DNA from: a virus | Reading direction: 5' to 3' (one strand) | Length of the DNA stretch: 64,000 bases | IMG/VR virus record: IMGVR_UViG_3300042894_004766 | Coordinates: 35,792 to 99,791 of that record | In this document: piece by piece, positions 7,890-16,277 of the stretch | How the letters are laid out: each line of letters opens with the position of its first letter | Numbering within the stretch: the first letter of the stretch is position 1 | The notes under the pieces: generated by a model | Databases searched by the model: none | Told to the model about the DNA's origin: nothing | The model's input: only the letters and a program-made list of their open reading frames with translations | Program-made: the position numbers and the translations under genes

Positions 7890-8465
7890 TTAAAGTGGTA
7901 ATTCTTCCTCTTCGTCTTCTTCTTTAGGTTCTTCTTCTTCTTGAGCTTGTCCTTGTGCAGGTGCTTGAGCTTGTCCTTGTGCAGGTGCTTGAGCTTGTCC
8001 TTGTGCAGGTGCTTGAGCTTGTCCTTGTGCAGGTTCTTCAAATTCTCCTTCTGCCGGTGCTTGAGCTTGTGGTTGTGCTTCAGTTTGTACTTGAGCTTGT
8101 GGTTGAGTTTGAGCTTGTGGTTGAGCTTGTGGTTCAGTTTGTACTTGAACTTGTCCTTGACCTTGTGTCTGTGCTTGAGTTTGACCACCCATTATAGCAC
8201 CACCAGGAATCTTATCTATATCTAAGAAAGTAGTTGTTACATATTTAATAATTTCTTCTGCAATATCTACATCACCAAAAAATTGACGTAAGTTTTTACC
8301 TGTTGTATCTTTTACTTTTTTAACATAAGCGTTGATTAAAGATTGAGGTAAGTCAATCATAGTTTTTACTTTATAAAGATCGTTAACTTGGAAAACAGAT
8401 TCTTTTATAATCTCTTCTCTATTTTTTTGAATACGAAATTTTTCAAATGCTTTAACGTGTTTCAT
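7890..8465 (-). CDS. Tagged protein with Gln/Ala/Pro repeat tail
   Basis: The N-terminus [19 protein letters not shown] is a good copy of the shared tag. Residues to about 95 look globular. The remainder is low complexity: QAQTQ-type repeats, then four copies of an 8-residue QAQAPAQG unit, then an acidic tail ([16 protein letters not shown]). Such flexible acidic tails occur in phage internal and scaffold-like proteins, but no function is recognised. Long plus-strand frames across the repeat are shadows of its biased codons. An AATATATA motif lies 26 bases upstream. Confidence 0.7.
   Translation of the reverse strand: MKHVKAFEKFRIQKNREEIIKESVFQVNDLYKVKTMIDLPQSLINAYVKKVKDTTGKNLRQFFGDVDIAEEIIKYVTTTFLDIDKIPGGAIMGGQTQAQTQGQGQVQVQTEPQAQPQAQTQPQAQVQTEAQPQAQAPAEGEFEEPAQGQAQAPAQGQAQAPAQGQAQAPAQGQAQEEEEPKEEDEEEELPL
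7941..8036. repeat. Four tandem 24-bp direct repeats in coding sequence
   Basis: Copies start at 7941, 7965, 7989 and 8013 and are almost identical. Each encodes eight residues, so copy-number change keeps the frame. This is a likely slippage hotspot. Confidence 0.9.
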
Positions 8466-8533
8466 GTTTTTGTTTATTTTTTATATGATTTATATATTAA
8501 GAATAAAAAGCCATTTTTTGTATTTTTTATAAA

Positions 8534-9052
8534 TTATTGAATAATACCAAATGCTGCCAGTACTAATCCTATTATTACTACAGATCCACCTATTCCACCT
8601 ACTACCATCTTTGTTTTTAGTCTTGATAATTGTTTATTCTTTTCATCAATTACATTTTGTCTATTAACTACTTCTGTTTGTAAAACTTGATTTTTTTGCA
8701 TCCAGCCAATTATTTCTTGTTGTAGTGCATTTATTTTCTCATCTTTCTTAACTAATTGACTATCTTGTTTGGTGATAACAACGTCTAGTTTAGCAATTAC
8801 TTCATCTTTATCATTGATTACCTTTACACATATATTTTCATAATCTTGCATTTCTGCTTGTAACTGTTCAAACTTTTCTAATATATTTGAATTATTATTA
8901 AGTTTCATTGCTTGTGGTATAGTCATAACTATAACTTTTTGTCCAAGTGAATCTACTTCAAACCTTGGATATTTAATTTTTTGTGTAACTTGTGAAAACA
9001 TTGTTGTAAAAACTAATGTCATTAATAGTGTGAATAACTTTCTCATTTTCAT
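8534..9052 (-). CDS. Secreted coiled-coil protein with C-terminal membrane helix
   Basis: The N-terminal signal peptide (RKLFTLLMTLVFTTMFSQ) is followed by a soluble region. Then comes a long coiled coil (about residues 85-145) and a C-terminal helix GGSVVIIGLVLAAFGII. This topology puts the coiled coil in the periplasm, anchored in a membrane. It lies 11 bases downstream of a second coiled-coil envelope gene with a LysM domain. The pair resembles a spanin-like or envelope-spanning device by layout only; sequence homology is not recognised. The start could be the ATG at 9052 or the one two codons later. Confidence 0.65.
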   Translation of the reverse strand: MKMRKLFTLLMTLVFTTMFSQVTQKIKYPRFEVDSLGQKVIVMTIPQAMKLNNNSNILEKFEQLQAEMQDYENICVKVINDKDEVIAKLDVVITKQDSQLVKKDEKINALQQEIIGWMQKNQVLQTEVVNRQNVIDEKNKQLSRLKTKMVVGGIGGSVVIIGLVLAAFGIIQ

Positions 9053-9063
9053 TTATTTATTTT

Positions 9064-9675
9064 TTAGTTTTTAATTGTTAAGGTTTGTCCTACTTGTAGA
9101 CCTTTATTTTTTAGAAACTTATTTTGTTCCATTATTTCAGAAACACTTACATTATAAAGTTTAGATAAAGAATATAATGTTTCTTTTCCTTCAACTTTGT
9201 GTAGTATTTTATCTTTTACTTTATTTTCATTTGTTTCGGGTAATTTATCTACCTTTTTCTTTTCTATAGAAGATGTATTTTTTATTAAGTCTTCTAATAG
9301 TTCATCATCGGTAAGAACTTTAGGATTATTTCTTAACTCTTCAATTTCCTTTCTAGTCTTTGCCATACCACCCTGAAGTCTTGATAGATCTTTTTTAGCA
9401 TTCTCTGCATCTTCTTTGGCTCTTTGAGCATTTGCTTTTGCAGTACCTACTTCAATGGCTAGTTTTTTATCCTCTGCATCTTTTTTATTATAAATATCTT
9501 GCCATATTGCAATTTTTGCTTCTGCTGCTTCTTTCTCTTTTTCTAATTTTTTATATTCTTCTTCAAGTTGTTTAACTCTTTGTTTTGATGCATCAAATCC
9601 ACCAAAATACCAAGTAAGACCAAATCCAATAGTTGATACTAGTAAAAATATAATAACAATTTTTTTAAAATCCAT
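9064..9675 (-). CDS. Inner-membrane-anchored coiled-coil protein with C-terminal LysM domain
   Basis: An N-terminal signal anchor (KIVIIFLLVSTIGFGLTWYF) is followed by a long coiled coil rich in Lys, Glu and Ala (about 30-120). A spacer leads to a C-terminal LysM-type peptidoglycan-binding domain (about 158-203, KVEGKETLYSLSKLYNVSVS...LQVGQTLTI). The protein could therefore reach from the inner membrane to the cell wall. With the downstream secreted coiled-coil gene it forms a two-gene unit that I infer acts in lysis or in envelope remodelling. Confidence 0.75.
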   Translation of the reverse strand: MDFKKIVIIFLLVSTIGFGLTWYFGGFDASKQRVKQLEEEYKKLEKEKEAAEAKIAIWQDIYNKKDAEDKKLAIEVGTAKANAQRAKEDAENAKKDLSRLQGGMAKTRKEIEELRNNPKVLTDDELLEDLIKNTSSIEKKKVDKLPETNENKVKDKILHKVEGKETLYSLSKLYNVSVSEIMEQNKFLKNKGLQVGQTLTIKN

Positions 9676-9714
9676 ATTTCTATTATTTTTTATTATATAT
9701 TAAAAAATTATATA

Positions 9715-9722
9715 TATCTTTG
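9715..9722 (+). promoter_or_regulatory. Host-type -7 element TATCTTTG
   Basis: TATCTTTG matches TAnnTTTG and lies 20 bases before the HAD gene ATG. An upstream TTG at consensus distance is not clear, so this is tentative. An AT-rich TATATTAAAA run also lies just before it. Confidence 0.35.
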
Positions 9723-9742
9723 TATAAAATTTTATAGAAAAT

Positions 9743-10255
9743 ATGGGAATAAAAAAATTGATATGTTTTGACTTTGATGATACTCTTTGTCATACCTTGA
9801 AACCAGAGGAAGGTAAACCTATCTGGAAAGAAAAATTTGGTACAGATTGGCCACATAGAGGATGGTGGTCGAAGCCAGAAACTTTGGATCTAGATGTCTT
9901 TGATACAAAAATAAACCCTTATGTCTACCAAGAATATTTAAAAGCAGTTTCTGATCCGGATAACTATGTTTTTTGTGCAACTGGTCGTATTGAAAAATTA
10001 AGAACTGAAGTAGAAGCAGTTTTACATAAATTAAACCTATCATTTGATGCTTTATATTTAAACACTGGTGGAGATACCTTCACTTTTAAATGTAGATTAT
10101 TTGCTAAACTTATTAGAGAATTACAACCAGAGGAATTCATTATGTATGATGATAGATTTGAACATTTAGTTGAATTTGAAAAATGGGCGGAAACTATTGA
10201 TTGTAAAATCACTATAATAGATGTAGTAAACAAAACAACAAAAACATTCAATTAA
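9743..10255 (+). CDS. HAD-superfamily phosphatase (HAD_SAK-like)
   Basis: Haloacid-dehalogenase signature motifs are all present: FDFDDTL at 9-15 (nucleophile Asp10, acid/base Asp12), the motif II Thr in CATGR at 78-82, a Lys after TFKCRLFAK near 116-122, and MYDDR at 134-138. At 170 residues it is a single small domain. The WPHRGWWSKPETL segment recalls HAD domains linked to RNA-repair (Swiss Army Knife) proteins, which suggests but does not prove a nucleic-acid end substrate. The clpS gene follows after one base, so the two are co-translated. Confidence 0.85.
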   Translation: MGIKKLICFDFDDTLCHTLKPEEGKPIWKEKFGTDWPHRGWWSKPETLDLDVFDTKINPYVYQEYLKAVSDPDNYVFCATGRIEKLRTEVEAVLHKLNLSFDALYLNTGGDTFTFKCRLFAKLIRELQPEEFIMYDDRFEHLVEFEKWAETIDCKITIIDVVNKTTKTFN

Positions 10256-10256
10256 G

Positions 10257-10541
10257 ATGCCAACTATTACTAAGAAAAAAACACAATCTAAAGTACAGGA
10301 GATTTTATCTAAACCTTACAAACTGATACTTCATAACGATGATTATAACTCATTTGATTGGGTTATTGAATGTCTTATGAAAGTATGTAAGCATGAATAC
10401 GAACAAGCAACACAATGTGCTCATATTGTTCACAATAATGGTAAGTGTGATGTTAAGTATGGTGATTTAGAAACCATTTCAGAAATGAAGAATTTACTAA
10501 AATCGGCGGGACTCTCAGTCACTATGGAAGTGAATGAATAA
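10257..10541 (+). CDS. clpS: ClpS adaptor of the Clp protease (N-degron recognin)
   Basis: ClpS delivers N-end-rule substrates to the ClpA/ClpC unfoldase. The 94 residues contain the canonical pocket KLILHNDDYNSFDWVI at 22-37, with Asn27, Asp28 and Asp29 that bind the substrate alpha-amino group, and IVHNNGKC at 57-64 with the conserved His59. The hydrophobic gatekeeper position (Met in E. coli) is Phe34, like Bacteroidetes ClpS from memory. It starts one base after the HAD stop and is followed by a terminator. Phage ClpS could redirect host proteolysis or outcompete host ClpS; this is inference. Confidence 0.92.
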   Translation: MPTITKKKTQSKVQEILSKPYKLILHNDDYNSFDWVIECLMKVCKHEYEQATQCAHIVHNNGKCDVKYGDLETISEMKNLLKSAGLSVTMEVNE

Positions 10542-10571
10542 AAAAAGACATCTTTAAGATGTCTTTTTTAT
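10541..10571. terminator. Bidirectional terminator after clpS
   Basis: A GACATC/GATGTC stem flanked by A and T runs lies between convergent clpS and the double-tagged gene. Confidence 0.85.
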
Positions 10572-10590
10572 TTTAGAATGATTAAATTTT

Positions 10591-10989
10591 TTATTTTAAA
10601 CCATGTATTTTAGGAATTGAAAGTGAAGGTTCTAAATCAATTTCTAAATCAAATTTTAAATAATCTTCTCCTTTTCTAATAGTTATATAACATTTCTCAT
10701 CACCATGATATACACCACCATCTACTTCAAATCCTGGAAATAAATCTTCAAGCTCATCTTTGATGTCTCTAAGTATTTTTTCTGGGTAAATTTCACCCCA
10801 CTTCACCGCATTTTCAAAATTTTCTTCACTATCATAACCAAACATTTGATAATGACTACCATCTATACAATCATGTGGGAACAAATCATTTAATTGTTTT
10901 TTCTTTTCTTCTAAATCGGGTAACTCATAATCCGCATCTATATTAAGTGCTTCATTTGTAAATGATTCAAACTTTTTTAAATATTTCAT
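10591..10989 (-). CDS. Possible separate tagged protein inside the larger frame
   Basis: An internal ATG opens a 132-residue unit with the full tag MKYLKKFESFTNEAL. It contains acidic sequence ending LSIPKIHGLK. It may be an independently started product of the same frame or only the second half of a fusion. Confidence 0.35.
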   Translation of the reverse strand: MKYLKKFESFTNEALNIDADYELPDLEEKKKQLNDLFPHDCIDGSHYQMFGYDSEENFENAVKWGEIYPEKILRDIKDELEDLFPGFEVDGGVYHGDEKCYITIRKGEDYLKFDLEIDLEPSLSIPKIHGLK

Positions 10990-11688
10990 AGTTTTAAAGC
11001 TCTCTACTACTTGTCCTACTGATTTTTCGATAACTTCCTTACTTGTTGTTGTAAAGTAGTAACCAAGTTTTTGAAAATCATTTCTGTTTGCAACAGAAGC
11101 ACCATTTTGTCCTGGAAACGCTGTAATTACAGAAAGAACTGTTTTATCACCTACTTTGCCAAGCTTGGCACCAATAAAACTAAGAAAAGTAGTTTTCTCA
11201 CCTTCACCTTCTTTTACTTTTATACTAAACTCATTTCCTCTAGAATCCTTATATTTATATAAATTCATAGATTTAAACTCATCACTATTTGGATCTGATT
11301 TATGTAAATTTTCTATACCTACTGGTATTTTAGAGTCTAATCCAAGCCATTTAAACTTTTCTGCTTCATCCGGGTTTGTTACTTTTGTCTCATTTGGTCC
11401 AAATCCTTTAGTCATATCAGTTGGTTTATTATTAGATACTAAGGAAACTATTGCTTTTTTCAAGTCAACTCCTTTTTCAAATTTAGATCCAGGTATTGTT
11501 TCGTCAACATGTGACTCAGTTATATGTGTAAGATCATCTAGAAGTAGAATAAAATCTCCGGCCTCAAAAACACTTTCTTTAGTGGCAGTTACCTTACCTT
11601 TAAGAAATTGATTTGCATCAACCATTTGTTGTATTTCTGAATAGATATTATCTTCAAGTGATTCATTAAATTTTTGTAAATGTTTCAT
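10591..11688 (-). CDS. Double-module tagged protein (two tagged proteins fused in frame)
   Basis: The 365-residue product starts MKHLQKFNESLEDNIYSE, the shared tag. At residue 234 a second, near-perfect tag appears inside the frame (MKYLKKFESFTNEAL), followed by a 120-residue acidic module. No stop separates the modules. Module 1 has a beta-rich core with LSVITAFPG, vaguely recalling toxin/nuclease-like folds, but without a firm family. Either the two genes fused by stop loss, or the second is translated from its own ATG at 10989. No catalytic motif is certain. Confidence 0.75.
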   Translation of the reverse strand: MKHLQKFNESLEDNIYSEIQQMVDANQFLKGKVTATKESVFEAGDFILLLDDLTHITESHVDETIPGSKFEKGVDLKKAIVSLVSNNKPTDMTKGFGPNETKVTNPDEAEKFKWLGLDSKIPVGIENLHKSDPNSDEFKSMNLYKYKDSRGNEFSIKVKEGEGEKTTFLSFIGAKLGKVGDKTVLSVITAFPGQNGASVANRNDFQKLGYYFTTTSKEVIEKSVGQVVESFKTMKYLKKFESFTNEALNIDADYELPDLEEKKKQLNDLFPHDCIDGSHYQMFGYDSEENFENAVKWGEIYPEKILRDIKDELEDLFPGFEVDGGVYHGDEKCYITIRKGEDYLKFDLEIDLEPSLSIPKIHGLK

Positions 11689-11735
11689 AGATTTCTTTTT
11701 TTTTATTATTCTATATATTTAGCTAGAAAAATCAT

Positions 11736-13883
11736 TTATTTACCATTACTATTAAACCAATTTATACCAGTTGTATTAGAATCGGTAACTGTTTTATTTC
11801 TATTTAAAATCTTTCTTCTAACATTCAGTAATTGTGTATAATCAACAGTTTCTGTAAATTCAAGATTTCTTAGGCAATCTTCAACATAAATCTTAAATAT
11901 GGGATCCTTTTGTAAAGTATCTTCAACCATCTCTTTAAAATCATTTTTTACAAAAGCAGATGTTGCATTTACAATAGTCATCACACAGTCATCATGTCCA
12001 ACATCTGCTGCATATCTTGTATTACCTGCAGTTGTTGTATGTTTAACAAATGTTGTAATCTCTCTAACAGTTTCCTCATTATTTATAGAAAATCCTTTAG
12101 AAATCATTAAATCTTGATAATCTTTAACCATCATATTCTTATTCTCACCTACTTTTAATCCAACTTTTTCTTCGGTTGCATCTGCTCTATGTTTGTATCT
12201 AAGGAAAATAGATGATCCATAATGATTATTACCATCAAATACGTGAGGTAACTCAGCAAGTAAAGTATTTCCGTAGTTATTTAACTCTAAAACTATCTTA
12301 ACATTATCTGGGTTTAAATATTCAAATGCTAAAATATAAAGTAATTCTGCCAATTGTTTAACTGAAACTAAATTACTTCTATATAAACCAATCTGTTCTA
12401 ATCTAAAGAAATCGGTAACCGATTTATAAGCTAATCTTTGTGATTCAATCGTATCCATATCTTTTTTAGATATTTTAAATATGTTTATGATTGAGTAATC
12501 CTGTCCTAAACCTTCTGCAATATCGACTGATAATATAATTTTCTCATTTTTTCTATTTATAGGCATGAATATTTCATCATCATCAATCCATTTCAAATCT
12601 CGATAACTAAATCGTAACTTATTTTCAAATTCAAATATCTCTTCAAATTTATAATTTTTCTTATTATTTAAAAGACTATCAATTATTGCCTCATTTAATA
12701 ATGACTTACTTGAGTTGATAAATCTTAGACCATATTCTTGATTGAAAGCATCCTCACCACCAATATCTTTTACTGCTTCTTCTTTCCAAGTTGTCATCTC
12801 ACCAATTGCTCTTAAAGGAACTTCAAATCCTTTTGAATCAATAAATGTTAAGTTTTTAACATCCTCATCTGTACATCTCTCATTATTAAATACAGAGATG
12901 ATGTCTTTTTGAAAATCTGAGTTGAATCCCATATGAGTTTTTGTTATATCCTCAGGATATGTTTCTCTAATACCACTAAATATTTGTTCTTTTGTTACAC
13001 CATGTTCATATAATCTATGATCATTTAATCTCAAATAAGTAACAAATCTTCCTGGTACTTGATGCCAGTAAACACGCATCGGTTTGTAGTTATTTTTAAG
13101 TGGATCACCTTCAGGTCTTTCTGCATCTGTTAACAACTTATGGAATAAGTTCATACCATTTGGTGTCGATGTAATAATAATCTTTGAATTTTGTACTGCT
13201 GATACGGTTGGATAAGCAGCGGTATAGTATGGTTCGATAATATTTGAAGGAATATGTGCGAACTCATCAAGATAAAGTACGTCAATGGTAAAACCGATTG
13301 CCGGTGTTTTAGATCTCGCAGATGTTTTTATTCTACATCCGTTTTCAAATGTTAGTGACTTTTGATTCCAAGTTTTAATACCCGGTTTTAAAAAGAATGG
13401 TAATAACGAGTAGATAGATTTAATCTTATCTACAATCTCAACTGCGGTATCTCCTTTATTGGCAACAATCATTATATTTTTATCATTACTAAATAGAATT
13501 GTATGCAACATGAAAATTGATGCTGAGATTGTTTTACCAACCTGACGAGAAGCCATTAAAATATTGAATCTACTATTTACAAAATTATCTAATATTTCTT
13601 TTTGATACTCTCTTAATTTAATTTGACCTACTGATCCATCTTCTGTCTTTACTCTACAATATTGTTCTGTAAAGTAATGCACATCTAACGCACATTTGAT
13701 GTATTCTTCTTGTTCTTCAGGTGACATTCTAAAAGATACACCTGCTCTTCTTAATCCTACTTCAGATTTTAACCAAGGATTTTGGTATCTTTTGATGACG
13801 ATACCGTCATTTATTTTATCTGTTGATTCATCTACCAGCTTCGTGGTAAAGATCATTTGTTTCTCTATTATTTCTTTTGCCAT
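11736..13883 (-). CDS. terL: Terminase large subunit (T4 gp17-like packaging ATPase/nuclease)
   Basis: This motor translocates DNA into the prohead and cuts concatemers. The ATPase domain shows Walker A SRQVGKT at 112-118, Walker B VLYLDEF at 202-208 and coupling motif TSTPNG at 238-243. The RNase H-like nuclease domain begins near 450 with LSVDIAEGLGQDYS (first acidic Asp454); later acidic residues occur in VLELNNYGN and VGHDDCVM. At 715 residues it is slightly longer than T4 gp17 (610). It is divergent from the small helical gene at 13932. Confidence 0.96.
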   Translation of the reverse strand: MAKEIIEKQMIFTTKLVDESTDKINDGIVIKRYQNPWLKSEVGLRRAGVSFRMSPEEQEEYIKCALDVHYFTEQYCRVKTEDGSVGQIKLREYQKEILDNFVNSRFNILMASRQVGKTISASIFMLHTILFSNDKNIMIVANKGDTAVEIVDKIKSIYSLLPFFLKPGIKTWNQKSLTFENGCRIKTSARSKTPAIGFTIDVLYLDEFAHIPSNIIEPYYTAAYPTVSAVQNSKIIITSTPNGMNLFHKLLTDAERPEGDPLKNNYKPMRVYWHQVPGRFVTYLRLNDHRLYEHGVTKEQIFSGIRETYPEDITKTHMGFNSDFQKDIISVFNNERCTDEDVKNLTFIDSKGFEVPLRAIGEMTTWKEEAVKDIGGEDAFNQEYGLRFINSSKSLLNEAIIDSLLNNKKNYKFEEIFEFENKLRFSYRDLKWIDDDEIFMPINRKNEKIILSVDIAEGLGQDYSIINIFKISKKDMDTIESQRLAYKSVTDFFRLEQIGLYRSNLVSVKQLAELLYILAFEYLNPDNVKIVLELNNYGNTLLAELPHVFDGNNHYGSSIFLRYKHRADATEEKVGLKVGENKNMMVKDYQDLMISKGFSINNEETVREITTFVKHTTTAGNTRYAADVGHDDCVMTIVNATSAFVKNDFKEMVEDTLQKDPIFKIYVEDCLRNLEFTETVDYTQLLNVRRKILNRNKTVTDSNTTGINWFNSNGK

Positions 13884-13931
13884 AATTGGACTTTAACTTT
13901 TTTTATATATATTGTAAAAAACCGTTTACTT

Positions 13932-14555
13932 ATGTCAAAAAGTGAAGAACAAAGAATTAGACTACAAGATGAATTCGATCAAATCCAGTCAGAAAACTCG
14001 GAATTCGACATTTCTCTACACTTAGCAAAGCCAGAAGATTTACCTGATTTAGGTGAAATTGAGATATATGATTATGATGCTGATTTAACTGTAGCTACAC
14101 AACAATCGATGGATGTATTAGAATCTTTGGTTGATTTATATTTAAGTGATATACCAAAATTAAAAGAGCATTCTTATATAAGAAATAAGATGAGAGAAGA
14201 TGCTATGGTTTACGCTGAAGCAATTTTCTTATCAAAAATGACTAGAAAAAACTTCTTATCTCAACTGAGACAAGTTGATAATGGTGATAACGCTGCAAGA
14301 ATGCATGAAGTTGTCAATCAAACAATTGGTCAGATTAGAGAGAATGGTAAGTTTTTATCAAATCAAAGAACTGAATTAGAGAAGTTCTATAAAACATTAA
14401 GAAAAGACTTAGGTTATAATGAAATAGAAAATCCTGAAGTTAAACAAGCTGAGGCAGAAAGTCAAGCAGATACATCTTCAGAGGGATTGATTACTAATAA
14501 TCGAGATCTAAATGATTTGATTAAAAATGCGATGACTAAAAGAGATGAGAAATAA
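13932..14555 (+). CDS. Helical protein, possible terminase small subunit
   Basis: The start at 13932 (MSKSEEQRIRLQDEFDQIQ) is chosen over an upstream in-frame ATG that overlaps terL. The 207 residues are almost all helical and charged, with a central region (about 80-160) resembling a coiled-coil DNA-packaging protein. Position next to terL suggests a gp16-like role, but the genes diverge and I see no diagnostic motif. A TATATATATTG element lies about 20 bases upstream and a terminator follows. Confidence 0.6.
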   Translation: MSKSEEQRIRLQDEFDQIQSENSEFDISLHLAKPEDLPDLGEIEIYDYDADLTVATQQSMDVLESLVDLYLSDIPKLKEHSYIRNKMREDAMVYAEAIFLSKMTRKNFLSQLRQVDNGDNAARMHEVVNQTIGQIRENGKFLSNQRTELEKFYKTLRKDLGYNEIENPEVKQAEAESQADTSSEGLITNNRDLNDLIKNAMTKRDEK

Positions 14556-14584
14556 AAAAAGACTAACATAGGTTAGTCTTTTTC
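14554..14584. terminator. Bidirectional terminator
   Basis: A GACTAAC/GTTAGTC stem with A and T runs lies between convergent genes. Confidence 0.85.
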
Positions 14585-14589
14585 GTTTA

Positions 14590-15375
14590 TTAAAGCTTAG
14601 TAAGCCATATCACTGGGTCTATACCACTTAATACATAAAAACTCATTCTTCTATTACCACCAACAATATACCATTTTCCTTCAATTTCAATTGCCGATGT
14701 TATTGGCATTTTACCACCTTTCCTTATTTGTTCTTCAAAGAATAAATAAGATTTACCATAGTAGTCAAAGTAATGAACCGCGTCATTGTAGTCTTTTTTA
14801 TTGATGTCAGGGTACTTACTAAATAAGCCAGTAGTATTAAATTTATCTTCTGCACCTTTTTCTTTCAAGAAAGTCATAGTGTTATCATAAGCTTTTGATA
14901 ATCTTTGATACTCACTGGCATCTTTTATGAAATTTGAAAATTCACCTCTACCTATTGATTGTGAATCATCCGCTAACTTTTGAATTGTTGTTTTATCTAA
15001 TTGAACTTTCTGACCTTTCCAAAATACCTTCTTACAAAATTTAATAAAATCGTAATAAGGTTTTGCATCTACCTTTTTGTCACTAACTGTCAACTCTTTC
15101 ATTGATAGAATTTCGTCTGCAGTTGGTCCAATCTTTGAAGTATCTGTGTGTTTGCCATTTATATCATCTACTTGTGTTTCAAACTCTTTAGGTTCATCAA
15201 GATTGAAGATAGATTTATCTATAGTAAATTTCTCACCATCGACAATCAATTCACTTGGTAGTTGTTTTAACTCTTTAAAGATTCTAAACATTTCTTTGAT
15301 CTCAAGTTCGGCTTCTCCCCAATTTACTTTAGTTTCTTTACTAACAAACTCTTCGTATAATTTTAAATACTTCAT
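14590..15375 (-). CDS. Tagged protein with ParB-like GGNRR motif
   Basis: The tag MKYLKLYEEFVSKE is one of the clearest in the window. I start at 15375; an ATG two codons upstream (15381) overlaps the previous stop as ATGA, so coupling from that site is also possible. The C-terminal 40 residues read PITSAIEIEGKWYIVGGNRR then hydrophobic strands. This resembles the ParB/Srx-like fold, where a GxRR/GGNRR loop binds nucleotide. The middle is helical and unrecognised. It is a candidate packaged protein with a nucleotide- or DNA-binding domain. Confidence 0.7.
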   Translation of the reverse strand: MKYLKLYEEFVSKETKVNWGEAELEIKEMFRIFKELKQLPSELIVDGEKFTIDKSIFNLDEPKEFETQVDDINGKHTDTSKIGPTADEILSMKELTVSDKKVDAKPYYDFIKFCKKVFWKGQKVQLDKTTIQKLADDSQSIGRGEFSNFIKDASEYQRLSKAYDNTMTFLKEKGAEDKFNTTGLFSKYPDINKKDYNDAVHYFDYYGKSYLFFEEQIRKGGKMPITSAIEIEGKWYIVGGNRRMSFYVLSGIDPVIWLTKL

Positions 15376-15377
15376 AA

Positions 15378-16226
15378 TCATTTTTTATAATTAAAATTTT
15401 CAAAGGTTCTTACAATCTTATAAAGATTTAATTCTACTTTTGTTGTAATAAATGTATTTACTTTATTAAATGTAACTTGATTTATAATCAATTCACATTC
15501 TTCCATTTTAAGTACCTCTTTTACTTTCTCTTTTACTTCATCATCACTATTCTTTACTAGAAATTGAAGTACATCATTGATTCCTTTTGCTAACTTAATA
15601 GTATTGGTGTCATCATCATATAAAGAAACTTGATCATATTTAGTTATTTCTTCTTCTGTAAACTTCGTATCCGCGGTCTTTAATCCAATTATATGTTGGA
15701 GTACCAATCTTACTTTTTTGTGTACTATATCGTCTCTATCTCTGTTATAGAATGTTTCTGATATGAAGTAGAAGTTCTTTATTTTTAAACCAAAATCTAA
15801 TAGTTTTTCTTCTAATTTTTCAATTAGTGATTCATAACTTCTTTTAGAATTTTTAGAACAAATAACATAAATATCATCTTGACTATTTTTAAGATGTCTA
15901 ATATTTTCTAAATGGATTGTAAAGTCACCATTTTCAATAATATCTTTATTCATAAACTCTTGCATTGAGAAAGAAAGTTCTGATATATTTACATTATTAT
16001 TTTTAGATTTAATTTTAATCTTATTAAAAAGTTCTTCACTTAGCCAATAAGTTTGTCCATCTATATTAAAGTTTATATTATCCTTTTTATAAACACCTTT
16101 TCTTAAAAGATTAAATTCAGACTTTGATATTCTTATCAAAGGTTTATTAGGAGTTCGGGTATTTACTATCCAAACTTTACTATTCATTGTTATTAGACTA
16201 TTAAGGTCAAAGAAGTGTGCGTTCAT
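15378..16226 (-). CDS. HAD-like hydrolase fold protein with degenerate first motif
   Basis: The layout matches the HAD fold: an N-terminal strand HFFDLNSLI (motif I position, but DLNS in place of DxDGT), motif II YVICSKNSK, a Lys-bearing helix VHKKVRLVLQHIIG and motif IV VSLYDDD. The second Asp of motif I is Asn, so catalysis may be lost or altered. The remaining 280-residue sequence has a long insertion between motifs I and II. It is upstream of, and overlaps by ATGA, the tagged ParB-like gene. Confidence 0.6.
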   Translation of the reverse strand: MNAHFFDLNSLITMNSKVWIVNTRTPNKPLIRISKSEFNLLRKGVYKKDNINFNIDGQTYWLSEELFNKIKIKSKNNNVNISELSFSMQEFMNKDIIENGDFTIHLENIRHLKNSQDDIYVICSKNSKRSYESLIEKLEEKLLDFGLKIKNFYFISETFYNRDRDDIVHKKVRLVLQHIIGLKTADTKFTEEEITKYDQVSLYDDDTNTIKLAKGINDVLQFLVKNSDDEVKEKVKEVLKMEECELIINQVTFNKVNTFITTKVELNLYKIVRTFENFNYKK

Positions 16227-16242
16227 AGTACTATATATAAAT

Positions 16243-16277
16243 AAAAAAACCTATCTTTTATGATAGGTTTTTATTTT
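16243..16277 (-). terminator. Terminator
   Basis: An AACCTATC/GATAGGTT stem flanked by A and T runs lies just after the stop of the minus-strand gene ending at 16278. Confidence 0.8.

Noticed and set aside
7941-8036. Possible CRISPR array (regular 24-bp repeats).
   Set aside because: The repeats are directly adjacent without unique spacers and encode an in-frame 8-residue unit.
7941-8225. Long open frames on the plus strand across the Gln/Ala/Pro repeats, and a second minus-strand frame.
   Set aside because: They are low-complexity Leu/Val/Ser or Lys/His shadows of the repeat codons. The tagged minus-strand frame has a good start, a globular N-terminus and a terminator.
738-10541. NusA and ClpS as proof that the left part is bacterial chromosome.
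   Set aside because: They are interleaved with gp52-like topoisomerase, tagged genes and terminase of the same composition and compact layout, so phage ownership is more likely.
11071-11611. Plus-strand open frames inside the double-tagged gene.
   Set aside because: They overlap a frame with two clear tags; composition is Ser/Phe-rich antisense shadow with no start region signals.
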